In this document: piece by piece, positions 50,805 through 60,083 of the stretch
Position numbering within the stretch: the first letter of the stretch is position 1
Layout of the letters: each line of letters begins with the position of its first letter
Assembly (NCBI GenBank): GCA_958296295.1
Contig: OY282460.1
Span: 4,076,291-4,140,290, forward strand
From: an uncultured Pseudomonadales bacterium
GTDB taxonomy: Bacteria > Pseudomonadota > Gammaproteobacteria > Pseudomonadales > Azotimanducaceae
Direction: 5' to 3'
DNA: 64,000 bases
Program-made: the position numbers and the translations under genes
Notes under the pieces: generated by a model
Told to the model about the DNA's origin: nothing
Database searches by the model: none
Seen by the model: the letters and a program-made list of their open reading frames with translations, nothing else

Positions 50805-50974
50805 TACGCGGACGCCCCGCTCGTCGGGTCACCCGCCGAATACAACAGCCGCTCTAGACCGGGCAAAGGGCAGTTCCCTCGCCTCGGCGAATAGGCAGGA
50901 TCATCGCGTCCGCGTGATGGCTTCATGGCCCGGCATCGTGCCGGGTGCCTGTAGCTTAACGACAAACGAGGCGA

Positions 50975-52020
50975 ATGGCGGTTCTTTCGCCCGCGCCCAC
51001 CGACATGCCGTTCGCACGCCCCCAGGCGCGCCCCACCGTCGGCGCGCCCGCTTGCCGGCAAGACCAGGATTTCGAGCGCGTCGTCCTCGCCTTGCACGAC
51101 GCCGCTTTGGACGACGCCGCTTGGCCGCGCGCGAGCGCCTTGATCGACGACGCCTGCGCGACGCACAGCAACCACCTGTTCGCGGTCGACAGCCGCGACG
51201 TTGACGGCCCGCGTCACCTGTTCGGCAGTCGGCGCGCGCACGGCGCGCCGTTGGAAGCGCTGGCGCGCGAATACGCCGAGGACTTTTTTCCAATCGACGA
51301 GCGGATGCCGCGGTTGCTGCGGCTGCCGGCCGGCAGCCTGATCCGCAACAGCGACCTGTACACGGCAAGCGAACAACGCGCCTCGCTCACCTGCAACGAC
51401 TTCCCGCCGCGCCACGGCGCGGCCCAAGGCGGCGCGGATCAGATCTGCGTGCGGCTGCAGGGCTTGGACGGCCGGCGGATCTTCCGGGCCGCCACGCGCC
51501 TGGCGGCCCAAGGCGCTTGGCGCACGGCGCATGTGAATGTGTTGCGGCGCCTGCCGCCACACGTCCGGGGCCTCGCGCGCACGAGGCAGGCGCTCGCCAA
51601 GGCCGACGCCCTGGCCGCCGCGCTCACCGCGGTGCTGAACGCCCCCGCCACCGGCGCGCTGTCGCTTGATCGCGCCGGCCATGTGGTGCGAGCCAACGAC
51701 CGCGCCGGCGAACTGCTAGCCGACAACCGCGCGTTGTCGCTGCGGGACGGCGTCCTGCACGCTGCGCGGTCGGAAGACGCCGAGCGCTTGGCGCGGCTGG
51801 TGGCGCACGCGGCGGGCGGCGCGCGGCGGGCGGCCAGCGCCCGGCGCGATGGCTTTGGGCCGAGGCGGCACCATGCGCTTGACCATCGATCCGGTCGGCA
51901 TCGAACGTCAAGACTTCGGTGCCCGGCGCGTGGCCGCGGCATTGTTGATCACGACCGGCCAAGGCTCCCGGCGCTGCGCCAGCGCGGGTCGCCCGCGGCA
52001 CCGGCGCCGTCTCACCAAGA
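50975..52020 (+). pseudogene. LuxR-family-like regulator, frameshifted and missing its HTH
   Basis: The first 290 codons read like the N-terminal half of a LuxR-family regulator: DFERVVLALHDAALDDAAWPRASALIDDACATHSNHL, then a central segment ALTAVLNAPATGALSLDRAGHVVRANDRAGELLAD that resembles a PAS-type sensor. Near 51845 the sense passes into another frame, which reads MALGRGGTMRLTIDPVGIER and VAAALLITTGQG; the original frame turns into a basic, low-complexity tail. The C-terminal LuxR HTH that should follow is absent. The gene runs into the 3' end of the convergent TonB receptor. I call it a pseudogene. A sequencing error cannot account for the missing HTH. Confidence 0.6.
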
Positions 52021-53922
52021 GGCCTCCAGCTGGGCCATCGCGGCCCGGCCCGGGCCGCGATAGCCGAACACGGTGGTGTGCCGCGCGTCCAGCGCGTTGT
52101 CCACCACCAAGCGCAACCGCCAACCCGGGGCGAGCGCGAGGTCCGCATCGGCCCGCAGCAGACGAAAACCCGGCAGCCGCACCCGCGTCGCCGGGTAGGT
52201 GGAAAAGTCCTGATCCACCGACGAACCGTTGCGGGTGATGCCGAGACCGAGGGCCGCCTTCGCGCTCAAAGCCGCGCGCACGGAGAGGCTCGCGAGATGG
52301 CGCGGCCTTCGCGTCTCGATCCGGCCTTCGGCATCACGCGCTCGCACATGGCTCCAGCTGCCGCGCACGGCGAAACGCCCAAGATGGGCGTCGAACGCGA
52401 GCTCCGCGCCGCGTCGGCGGCTCTTGCCCGGCCGGTTGCGGGCCGTGAAACCGCCGGCCGCGGGATCGAAGACGAAACCGTCGATCTCGTCGCGCAGCCC
52501 GTTGGCGAAAACCACAAGCGAACCGCTGCCGCGCCGCCCGGTCAACAGAACGCCGGCCTCGAAACCGGCCGAGGTCTCCGGGCGCAGGTGCGGATTGCCG
52601 AAAAAGGCGTCCGGCGCGAAACCGAAACGTTCGATGAACGTCGGGTTCTTCACGCCGCGGCCGACATTGGCGAACCAGCGCGGATTGCCCCCGGTGGTTA
52701 GCCCCAACCGGTAGGCGCCCGCGTCTTTGAACTCGTCGTTGAAGTCGCGGCGGGCGGAAGCGGCCAAGGTGAAGCCCTCGAACCGCGCCTGGTATTCGCC
52801 GGCCACGCTCGCCGCGTCCGCGCTCTGACGCTGGTTGGGGTCGCCGAAAGGCGTGACGGGGGCGACTTGGGCGAAGCGCTCGGATCGCGCCTCGGCGGTC
52901 AGATTGAAGCGGTGCCGCGGCAACTCGAAGTTGGCGGCGAGGGTGGCCGTGTCGCGGCGTCCGGCGAAACGGCTGGCGACCACCGCATCGCCCACATCGC
53001 GCAGCCGGGTGCGCACCGAAGATACCGCGAGCCACGGCTCGAAGCCCTCGATGCCAACGAAACGGGCGCTTGCCGAAACGAGCGCGGCGCGGCTTTCGGA
53101 GCGTCTATCGCCATCTCGAGGCACATACAGCGGCGGCGGCGACGGGTCGTAGTCCGCTTGCGCGGACGTCCAGCGCACGGTGGAAGAGAGCGCCCAGCCG
53201 CGGCGCGTCGCGCTGGCCCGCAAGTTGGCGGTGGTGTTGGCGAAGCCGTCGGCTTCGTTGCCGCGCAACGCGGCGTTGGTGCCGTCGCTTGCCACCCGAG
53301 CGAAGCTCGCCGCGGCGCGGCCCGTTTCGCCGACGCGGGCGAAATCCGCCTGCCCCCGTGTCGTGCCGTGAGACCCGCGGGCCACCGTCACGCGGCGCCC
53401 CGCCCGCGCCGGCCGGGTGTCCAGATACAAGACGCCGGCCAGCGCATCGCTGCCCCAAACCGCGCTTTGCGGACCCGCCAAGAGCTCCACCCGACGCACC
53501 CCGGCCAAGTCGAAGGCGCCGAAAGTGAACTCCGAGCCGGTGGCCGGATCATTCACGGCCACGCCGTCGATCAGCACCAGCAGATGATTGGCTTCGCCGC
53601 CCCGCAGCCGCGCTTGCGTCAACGAGCCGCGACTGCCGGAGGCGGCGAGCGCGAACCCGGGCAGCTGCCGCAAGAGGTCCGCGCCGTGCAGGGTCGCGAC
53701 GTTCAGGTCGTCTTCGTCAAGCACCGTGGCGTGGTGGTCCGCGGCGCCGATGCGGCCGGCGCTGACGATCACTTCCTCGAGGCCCTCCTCGTCGCCCCAA
53801 GCAGGGAGGGCGGCCAACGCGGCGAGCGCCGCCAGCGTGGCCCGAACCGCCGCGATTACCGTGGCCCCCTGCGGCGCGCTGCGAACGCGCTCGCGCTCCT
53901 CAAGCGGCAGCGCTCTCGGCAT
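52012..53922 (-). CDS. TonB-dependent outer-membrane receptor, BtuB-like
   Basis: The 636-residue product has a signal segment (AALAALAALPAWG), a TonB box-like EEVIVSAG, the plug with LLRQLPGFALAASGSRGSLTQARLRGGEANHLLVLIDGVAVND, and a beta-barrel ending in LEASW, the aromatic C-terminus of outer-membrane proteins. The length and plug fit BtuB-like or small siderophore receptors. ATG 53922 lies inside the 3' end of dsbD (23-bp overlap), so translation is probably coupled. No cobalamin riboswitch can stand in front of it, so a B12 ligand is unsupported. The ligand is unknown. The gene lies at the end of the dsbD transcript. Confidence 0.86.
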   Translation of the reverse strand: MPRALPLEERERVRSAPQGATVIAAVRATLAALAALAALPAWGDEEGLEEVIVSAGRIGAADHHATVLDEDDLNVATLHGADLLRQLPGFALAASGSRGSLTQARLRGGEANHLLVLIDGVAVNDPATGSEFTFGAFDLAGVRRVELLAGPQSAVWGSDALAGVLYLDTRPARAGRRVTVARGSHGTTRGQADFARVGETGRAAASFARVASDGTNAALRGNEADGFANTTANLRASATRRGWALSSTVRWTSAQADYDPSPPPLYVPRDGDRRSESRAALVSASARFVGIEGFEPWLAVSSVRTRLRDVGDAVVASRFAGRRDTATLAANFELPRHRFNLTAEARSERFAQVAPVTPFGDPNQRQSADAASVAGEYQARFEGFTLAASARRDFNDEFKDAGAYRLGLTTGGNPRWFANVGRGVKNPTFIERFGFAPDAFFGNPHLRPETSAGFEAGVLLTGRRGSGSLVVFANGLRDEIDGFVFDPAAGGFTARNRPGKSRRRGAELAFDAHLGRFAVRGSWSHVRARDAEGRIETRRPRHLASLSVRAALSAKAALGLGITRNGSSVDQDFSTYPATRVRLPGFRLLRADADLALAPGWRLRLVVDNALDARHTTVFGYRGPGRAAMAQLEASW

Positions 53923-56089
53923 CCGCCGCCGCGACAGCGTCGATGACGATGTTGGGCACAAGGATCTGCGGCAGTATCGTCGCGGCGTCCAACGACGATC
54001 CGCGCGGGAAGTAGAGGTAGAGCGGCACGCCGACGCGATCGTAGCGGCGCAGCCACGCGGTGATGACGTGGTCCTCGTTGGTCCAATCGCCTTCCACCAC
54101 CTTGATGCCGCGCGCGCGGAACGCTTCGCCGACGGCGTCGGATTTGAGCGCGACCCTCTCGTTCACCTTGCAGCTCACGCACCAATCGGCGGTGAAGTAG
54201 AGGAAAAACGGCTGCCCGGCCGCTATGTAACCGGTCACCAGTTCCGGGCTGAACGTCTCGAGTTCCAGCTGGCCCAAGCGCGCGTGATCGCCAGTTGCGC
54301 CGGCGGCGCCGTGGTCCTGCGCTTGCCAACCCAACGCCGCGGTGGCGGCCAGCGCGACCACGGCGGTTCCGCGCCAGAGCCACGGCCGGGCGTTGCCGAA
54401 AACGCGCCCATACGCCCACAGCGCCAGCGCCAGAGCTATGGCCGCAAGCAAACCGACGGCCATGCCGTCCGCACCGCGTTGACCGCCGACAACCCAAAGC
54501 AGCCACACCGCTGTCGCGAACATGGGGAAGGCCAGCGCGCTGCGGAACGTCGCCATCCAAGGCCCCGGTCGCGGCAACATGCGGCCCAAGGCGGGCACAT
54601 AGCTCAACAGCAGGTACGGCAGCGCGAGGCCCACGCCCAAGAACAGGAACACGCCAAGCGACACCACCGGCGGCAACACCAGCGTGTAGCCAAGCGCTCC
54701 GGCCATGAACGGCGCCGTGCAAGGCGTCGCCACGACAACGGCCAGCAGCCCGGTGAAGAAAGCCGCCTTTTTCTCGCCCTGACCGCTGCCCGCGCCAGTG
54801 AGCGTTTCCCCAACACCCGTCACCCGCGTGCCGATCTCGAACACGCCGAGCAGGTTCAGACCGATGGCCACCATCAACAGCGCCAGCGCGAGATTCACGG
54901 CTGGGGATTGCAGCTGGAAGCCCCAACCCACCTCGTCGCCGGCGGCGCGCAGGCCCAGCCACAGGGCGCCGATCGCCGCGAAGGCCGCAAGGATGCCAGC
55001 GGTGTACAAGAGCCCGCTTTGCCGCGCCGCGCGCTGATCGCCCTGGGCGCTGTTGACCAAGCCGAGCGCCTTCATGCTGAGGATGGGGAACACGCAAGGC
55101 ATGAGGTTCAGCACAACGCCACCCAACAGCGCGAACAGGAACGCGTAGGCGAACGACAGGCCCCCGGGCGGCGGTGCGGTGCCGGTGGCGGCGAGGCCGC
55201 CTTGCGCGGCGCCTGCGGCCGTGCCGGCCACCAAGGCCGCGAGATCGTCTCCAGCTCGCACCTCGAGCCGAACGGCGTGCTTCTCGCCGCCGCCATCGGC
55301 GAACGCCAACACGGCGTTGAACGCTTCTTGGCCCGGACGCGGCCCGGCGTCCATCGCGAACACCACGCCACGCGGCGCGTAGGACACCTCTTGCCGACCG
55401 TACCGCACGAGGTGCTTGCGGGCCACGAACAAGCGGGCGTCGCGCATTCCGCCGACGCCACCCGGCAGCGTGTCCGGCGGCGAAACCGCCACGCGCATTT
55501 CCTCGCCGGCGTATTGGAAACGGGCCGGCCAATCCACCGGTCGCGGCAGTTGCGAACGCGCCGCGGCGAATCGCTCGCGGCTCGCCGGCGCCGGGTCGCC
55601 AGAACCCACCGGCAACGTCACGGCGACATTCGCCTGCTCGGGCACGCACAGCTGGTCGTCGCACACCACCCAACGCGCCCGCGCCGCCAGCCGCGCCGTC
55701 CCACCCGGCGCCAAGCTGGGCACGGTGATGTCCGTGAGCAGCAGGATCGGCTCCTCAAAACCGTAGGTGACCAGATCGCCGAACGGTATGACGTGCGGCG
55801 TGGGGAACTTCGCTTCAGCGGCGGCAAAGCCCTCCGGCAGCGTCCAGCGCAGCGTTGCCGGCAAACCGGCATCGCCGGGATTCACCCAATAGGCGTGCCA
55901 ACCGGGATCCGGTTCGAGATGCAGGCCGAGCGTGACCACGCCACCGTCCGCCGGCAGGCTTGCTTGTTCGGCGACGAGTTCCACCTTGGAGTGTTCGGTG
56001 GCCACCGGCTGGGCGGTGGCTTGGACGAAACCGAGGCCCAGGGCCAACGCCCAAAGCGGGGCTTTTCGCTTGCGGTGCTGCATAGCCAT
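53900..56089 (-). CDS. dsbD: Thiol:disulfide interchange protein DsbD-like
   Basis: The 729-residue product carries an N-terminal periplasmic domain after a signal-like segment (LWALALGLGFVQATA), with the Cys pair WVVCDDQLCVPEQ; a central domain of eight transmembrane segments with the catalytic cysteines in LNLMPCVFPILSMKALGLV and VATPCTAPFMAGALGYTL; and a C-terminal thioredoxin domain with FTADWCVSCKVNERVAL. It passes electrons from cytoplasmic thioredoxin to the periplasm. The large N-terminal half resembles ScsB-like members. ATG 56089 is chosen; the frame extends to a GTG at 56146 through a 15-bp duplicated segment. It is divergent from a TlpA-like thioredoxin, a likely partner. Confidence 0.88.
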   Translation of the reverse strand: MAMQHRKRKAPLWALALGLGFVQATAQPVATEHSKVELVAEQASLPADGGVVTLGLHLEPDPGWHAYWVNPGDAGLPATLRWTLPEGFAAAEAKFPTPHVIPFGDLVTYGFEEPILLLTDITVPSLAPGGTARLAARARWVVCDDQLCVPEQANVAVTLPVGSGDPAPASRERFAAARSQLPRPVDWPARFQYAGEEMRVAVSPPDTLPGGVGGMRDARLFVARKHLVRYGRQEVSYAPRGVVFAMDAGPRPGQEAFNAVLAFADGGGEKHAVRLEVRAGDDLAALVAGTAAGAAQGGLAATGTAPPPGGLSFAYAFLFALLGGVVLNLMPCVFPILSMKALGLVNSAQGDQRAARQSGLLYTAGILAAFAAIGALWLGLRAAGDEVGWGFQLQSPAVNLALALLMVAIGLNLLGVFEIGTRVTGVGETLTGAGSGQGEKKAAFFTGLLAVVVATPCTAPFMAGALGYTLVLPPVVSLGVFLFLGVGLALPYLLLSYVPALGRMLPRPGPWMATFRSALAFPMFATAVWLLWVVGGQRGADGMAVGLLAAIALALALWAYGRVFGNARPWLWRGTAVVALAATAALGWQAQDHGAAGATGDHARLGQLELETFSPELVTGYIAAGQPFFLYFTADWCVSCKVNERVALKSDAVGEAFRARGIKVVEGDWTNEDHVITAWLRRYDRVGVPLYLYFPRGSSLDAATILPQILVPNIVIDAVAAADAESAAA

Positions 56090-56118
56090 TTGCGTCTTCC
56101 GAGTTTGCGTCTTCCGGG
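56089..56118. repeat. 15-bp tandem duplication at the dsbD start
   Basis: Two copies of TTTGCGTCTTCCGRG (56089-56103 and 56104-56118). In the dsbD frame they encode RKTQ(T)RKTQ just before the ATG at 56089. It may be a chance duplication inside the leader; it does not by itself show that translation starts upstream. Confidence 0.8.
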
Positions 56119-56310
56119 TTGCACGGGCGCCGCAGGAATCAACCACACTACGCGCCGGTGGCGTTCCGCGGCGACGCTCAGACTCTATACTAGCGCGATG
56201 ACTCCCGGCTTGACCGCGTTGCCGTTGCTTCCGCGTTCGCGCTTGCCCAAGACGATTGGAACTTTGCGACGCGCCAACTGGTCTTCGTGTCTACAACTCA
56301 AGGAACGACC

Positions 56311-57600
56311 ATGCGAAATCGCATCCCTCGGCTAGGGTTTCTTGGAGCGGTGCCGCGACTTGCGCGTCTGCTCTTGGCGGCCTGCACATTGTTCGCGACG
56401 CTGGCCGCGGCGGCACAGGCGGCCTCCGCCGAAAACGCCACCGAGCAGGAGTTCGTGCTCGAAGGCGACCTCTCGGCTCTGTACGCCAACGGCGATTTCG
56501 TCATTTGGAACCCCAAGGCCGGCGGCGGCCGCGGGATGACGGCGGCCAGACCCGCGACGGGCGCGGCGGCCCCGTCCATCGAGGACACGCTCGACATCGT
56601 CGCGAAGGCGCCCCTGCGGCCGGACGGCACGTTTCGCGTCACCGGCACGGTGGAAGTGCCCCGCCGCGTGTATTTCTATGTGCTGAACGCCACCAATGAA
56701 GCAGGGATGCGCATGGCGCCCGTGAAGGGCAACGCCTTCATTCTCGAGCCGGGCGAGTTGCGGCTGACGATGCAGCGGCGTGGCCGATTCCACATCGAAG
56801 GGGGCCACTACAACGACGCGGTGTACAACACTTGGCGACGCTCCGCCGAATACATGGCGGCCCAGGAAGAGTACGAGAGGCTCGTTGGCGCCGTGGAGGG
56901 CGAGACGGAGGAAGAACGACGAAAGCGGGTGGACTTGGCCCAAGCGGCCTCCCGGCGCACCCTCGATTTGGAAACCGAGGGCCGAAGCCGGGTGGTCACC
57001 ACGCACGCCGACCCACTCGTGCGACGCCTGGTTATTGAATCCGCCTGGCTCGGCGGCCCGTGGATTCTCGAAGGGTTGCGCGGCCTCGCCGAGATGACGC
57101 CGGACGACCCTTGGGTTGTCGAGCGCCTGGCCAGCGCCGAGGAGGGCGCCGCCAAACGCGCCAAGGAGCGCAAGCGCTTCGCCATCGGTGCCGAGATACG
57201 CGACTTCGTGGCCGATACGCTGGACGGCGATTCCGTGCAACTGGCGGATGTGCGGGCACAGAACAAGCTCGTTCTGGTGGAGTTCTGGGCGTCTTGGTGC
57301 GGCCCGTGCCGGGTGGAGATCCCGCACATGAAACAGGCCTACTCGCGTTTCAAGAGCAAGGGCTTCGAAATCGTCTCTTTCACCATCGACAACGACCGCG
57401 ACGACTGGGTGATCGCGTCCGAGGAAGAGCAGCTACCGTGGTTCAACTTGGGGATGGGCGAGGAAGCCGACGCGCCAACCGCCTACAACGTGACCGGCGT
57501 GCCGAAGAACTATCTCGTGGACGCCACGACGGGCGACATCCTGGCCCGGGATCTGCGCGGCCACCACCTGGACGAAAAGCTGGAGGAACTGCTGAACTGA
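56311..57600 (+). CDS. TlpA/ResA-like thioredoxin with N-terminal DUF4369-like domain
   Basis: The 429-residue product has a signal sequence (residues 1-45, AACTLFATLAAAAQAA), an N-terminal beta-rich region (50-160) resembling DUF4369, a helical linker (170-270) with many Glu and Arg residues, and a C-terminal thioredoxin domain with active site WASWCGPCRVEIPHM near 327-341 and cis-Pro in GVPKNYL. Such proteins reduce periplasmic disulfides, for example in cytochrome c assembly. This N-terminal/thioredoxin arrangement is common in Bacteroidetes and unusual in a gammaproteobacterium, which may point to transfer. AAGGAAC precedes ATG 56311. It is divergent from dsbD, a possible electron donor. 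Confidence 0.83.
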   Translation: MRNRIPRLGFLGAVPRLARLLLAACTLFATLAAAAQAASAENATEQEFVLEGDLSALYANGDFVIWNPKAGGGRGMTAARPATGAAAPSIEDTLDIVAKAPLRPDGTFRVTGTVEVPRRVYFYVLNATNEAGMRMAPVKGNAFILEPGELRLTMQRRGRFHIEGGHYNDAVYNTWRRSAEYMAAQEEYERLVGAVEGETEEERRKRVDLAQAASRRTLDLETEGRSRVVTTHADPLVRRLVIESAWLGGPWILEGLRGLAEMTPDDPWVVERLASAEEGAAKRAKERKRFAIGAEIRDFVADTLDGDSVQLADVRAQNKLVLVEFWASWCGPCRVEIPHMKQAYSRFKSKGFEIVSFTIDNDRDDWVIASEEEQLPWFNLGMGEEADAPTAYNVTGVPKNYLVDATTGDILARDLRGHHLDEKLEELLN

Positions 57601-57730
57601 ACGAACTAGCGGCATCGCCGCGCCCGGGAATCCTCCCGCCCACCCCGGGTTTCGGCAAGCGTTTCCGGCTTCGTCGCGTTTTCGGTCCCGCGCCCGTGCC
57701 GTCAGCGCGTGTGCTCAGGTCCGGATCAGG

Positions 57731-58813
57731 CTAATCGTCCTCGCCGGCTCCTTCGGCCCACGCTTTGAGCAGATCCGCTTTCTTCGGCAGCCCGCGATAC
57801 CAGGACGGCAGCCAACCTTTGCCGTCCTCCTTGCCGTCCCGTTCTTCCCGGCGGGCACCGGCGAGCATCAGATGCATGGCGCGATTGCCCTCGTGGCAGG
57901 CGTATTCGTGTACATCGTCCTCGGTGGCGCGAAAGTCCTGCACGGTGGACCACGGCCCTTGGAATGACTCTTGGTCGTCCACCGTGTATTCGTAGCGCAG
58001 GGCGTGCGCGTCAACGCGCGTGAACCGTTCGGTTAGACGCATGTTCGGGCCGGAGCCGTTGAAGTTGGTTTCGGGGCGAAAGTTGCGCGTCTCCACCACC
58101 AGCGCGTCGCCTTCCCAGCGGCCGCGGGAATCGCCTTTCCACAAGCGGACCGAGTCCGGCAGGTGCTCGCCATCGTCCGTGGGAATCACGCGGTGGTCGT
58201 TCACCATCTCGTTGACGATGGCCACATAGCCCGGCGACTGAAAGACGCGCATGATGTTGTTGTAAGCGCCAGAACTCATCGGCGGCCCGGAGTTGAAGCC
58301 CACCAGGCACCGCGTGGCGGGCGGACGATCCGCCGGCGTGCGCGGGCGGCGCTCCCAACGCTCCCGGTTCTCCGCATGGCGCATCAGCGCGTACCGCGTG
58401 AGGCCCGGCATCTGGCCGTCCGGCGGATCGACGATCAGCGAGGTTCGCATGGTGCCGGAGTATTTCGTGCCCATGTCGAGGAACACGGCGTCGTAGCCCG
58501 CGTCCACATCGCCTTGGCTCGGCTGGGACGCGTATTCGCGCTGCGCCCAAGCTTCCCGGCCCTTGGCGGCATCCGCCTCCATCTTGGCGACCTCTTCGGC
58601 GGTGTAGAACTCCTTTTCCTTCAGGTGACGCGGCCGGCGCAGCGGCGTCATGGTGCGGAAATCCCAAGTGCCTTGCAGGTCCGGTACGCCCCACGACGTT
58701 TTCATGGTTGCGGCTTCGGCGGCGGACTGCGGCGAATCCTCGCCCACCGCGCCCGTTGCACCAAGACACGCGCCGGCGGCGAGCAAAACGGGGATTGGTC
58801 TGGAAATGGTCAT
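57731..58813 (-). CDS. Exported protein of unknown function, downstream member of a pair
   Basis: The 360-residue product starts with a signal peptide (PIPVLLAAGACLGATGAV). After it come WGVPDLQGTWDFRTMTPLRRP and EFYTAEEVAKME near residues 41-80, FQSPGYVAIVNEMVNDHRVIP in the middle, and YTVDDQESFQGPWSTVQDF later. The arrangement with repeated Trp and beta-strand-like segments recalls lipocalin-like exported proteins found widely in Gammaproteobacteria and Acidobacteria, whose role is not known. AAAGGAGGCGCG before ATG 58813 fixes the start. It overlaps the upstream lipoprotein gene by four bases (ATGA), and the two share the segments PD(L/F)xG(T/I)W and RWEGDxLVV/RFEGDDLVV. Confidence 0.7.
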   Translation of the reverse strand: MTISRPIPVLLAAGACLGATGAVGEDSPQSAAEAATMKTSWGVPDLQGTWDFRTMTPLRRPRHLKEKEFYTAEEVAKMEADAAKGREAWAQREYASQPSQGDVDAGYDAVFLDMGTKYSGTMRTSLIVDPPDGQMPGLTRYALMRHAENRERWERRPRTPADRPPATRCLVGFNSGPPMSSGAYNNIMRVFQSPGYVAIVNEMVNDHRVIPTDDGEHLPDSVRLWKGDSRGRWEGDALVVETRNFRPETNFNGSGPNMRLTERFTRVDAHALRYEYTVDDQESFQGPWSTVQDFRATEDDVHEYACHEGNRAMHLMLAGARREERDGKEDGKGWLPSWYRGLPKKADLLKAWAEGAGEDD

Positions 58814-59703
58814 CGCGCCTCCTTTTCGTCGGTGCTTTCGGCATTGGCAGCGCCGGTGGCCGGCAGCCCTTCCGATGCTTTCGGTTCCTCGGAGTACAAA
58901 TGTCCATAGGTGGCGTATTCGGCAAACTCGACGCACTTGAACTCCAGAATCTGGGCACCCGGTTCAACGCGCCGGTAAAGCGGCATGCTGATTTTCCACG
59001 GCTTCGTGAAGACCTTGGGATCCTCCATGGTCGCTTCGTATCGCAGGGTGTCCGGGCCGGTGCGAGAATAGCGTTCGGTGACTCTCAACTCTTCGCTGTG
59101 AAAGTTGCCGGAACTGTCGAACCAAGTGTCCGGCACTTGACTGGTGACGTCCACCACCAGATCGTCACCCTCGAACCGGCCGAGCGAATATCCCATCCAA
59201 GCCGGCAGCTCCGCCTCGGTGCCCGGCCGGTCCAAATGTATGACGCGGGTGGAGCTGGTGAACTCGTACGCCACCATGATGGCGTTCGGCGTCTGCACGA
59301 TTTGGAACGGAAACGGCATGTAGGTGGCTCGCGGAATGCCCGGCATGTAGCACTTCACCGCCGGATCCAACCTCACCCAGTTCGCCCGGTTCTCCGCGCG
59401 CTTGTCGAGCGCCCACGCCTGGTACGGAATAGTGCCGCCTTCCACGACGCTGCGCCCTGCCGGAATCGCGCCAAGCGCGCCCATGATCGGTGCCGGCCCT
59501 TGGCGAGCGGCGTGATCCTCCAAGTCCCAATGGGCGCTGCCAAGCGCTTGCCAGATGCCGGCGAAATCCGGGTCGCCATCCGGCGTCTTCGGCACGACAT
59601 AGCCGCCGCTTGCCGCTTCGTCGGTCGCCGCCGCGCAACCCGTGAGCAGCAGGCCAAGGGCACCGGCGATCAACCGCCGGGCAATGGAACTTCGTTTCAG
59701 CAT
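58810..59703 (-). CDS. Lipoprotein of unknown function, upstream member of a pair
   Basis: The 297-residue product has a lipobox LLLTGCAA at about residues 18-25, so it should be a lipid-anchored envelope protein. It continues GDPDFAGIWQALGSAHWDLEDHAA, then CYMPGIPRATYMPFPFQIV, and ends with a stretch on ECVEFAEYATYG-type residues. It shares with its downstream neighbour the opening PDxxGxW motif, the FQxxxxxxxVxxE segment and (R/G)RFEGDDLVVD, so the two look like diverged paralogues. The pair overlap by four bases. ATG 59703 has GGTGAA upstream. No function is known. Confidence 0.7.
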   Translation of the reverse strand: MLKRSSIARRLIAGALGLLLTGCAAATDEAASGGYVVPKTPDGDPDFAGIWQALGSAHWDLEDHAARQGPAPIMGALGAIPAGRSVVEGGTIPYQAWALDKRAENRANWVRLDPAVKCYMPGIPRATYMPFPFQIVQTPNAIMVAYEFTSSTRVIHLDRPGTEAELPAWMGYSLGRFEGDDLVVDVTSQVPDTWFDSSGNFHSEELRVTERYSRTGPDTLRYEATMEDPKVFTKPWKISMPLYRRVEPGAQILEFKCVEFAEYATYGHLYSEEPKASEGLPATGAANAESTDEKEAR

Positions 59704-60083
59704 GATTTCACCGGATTCGAGTAATTCGAGCAGGTTGTGCCATCGTGCGCCGGCCATGGCGGGCGGGCTGTCCTGTCGCAGTTTGTCGTGGCGCTCGAGG
59801 TTGGCGCCGCTCCTCGCCAAGCGCAACGTGGCCGGGCGCAAGCCAGCCGCGGGCACCGACGGGAGCGCCGGTGGCCGGCCGCCGGATTGCCGGCGGTTGT
59901 TCGTGCGGGAAGTGCATCCACCCTCCAAACGCCGCATCCGTGGCCGCGCAGACACGCGGCTGCGGCAAATGAGCACTACGCGAGCGGAATTGTACTCCCA
60001 ATGCGCGGTGTGGGTACTCGTCCCTTGGCGCGCGGCCACCACTATCCTGCCTCAACCCGATGGAGCACCTCCTTGAATCCAAG
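59704..60083. other. Non-coding stretch
   Basis: About 380 bases between two minus-strand genes. It should hold the promoter of the lipoprotein pair. The open frames have no ribosome sites or motifs. No terminator-like hairpin with a T-run is seen. Confidence 0.4.

Noticed and set aside
53850..53960. Cobalamin riboswitch sought before the BtuB-like receptor
   Set aside because: The receptor gene begins inside dsbD coding sequence, leaving no room for a leader, and no B12-box-like motif was seen.
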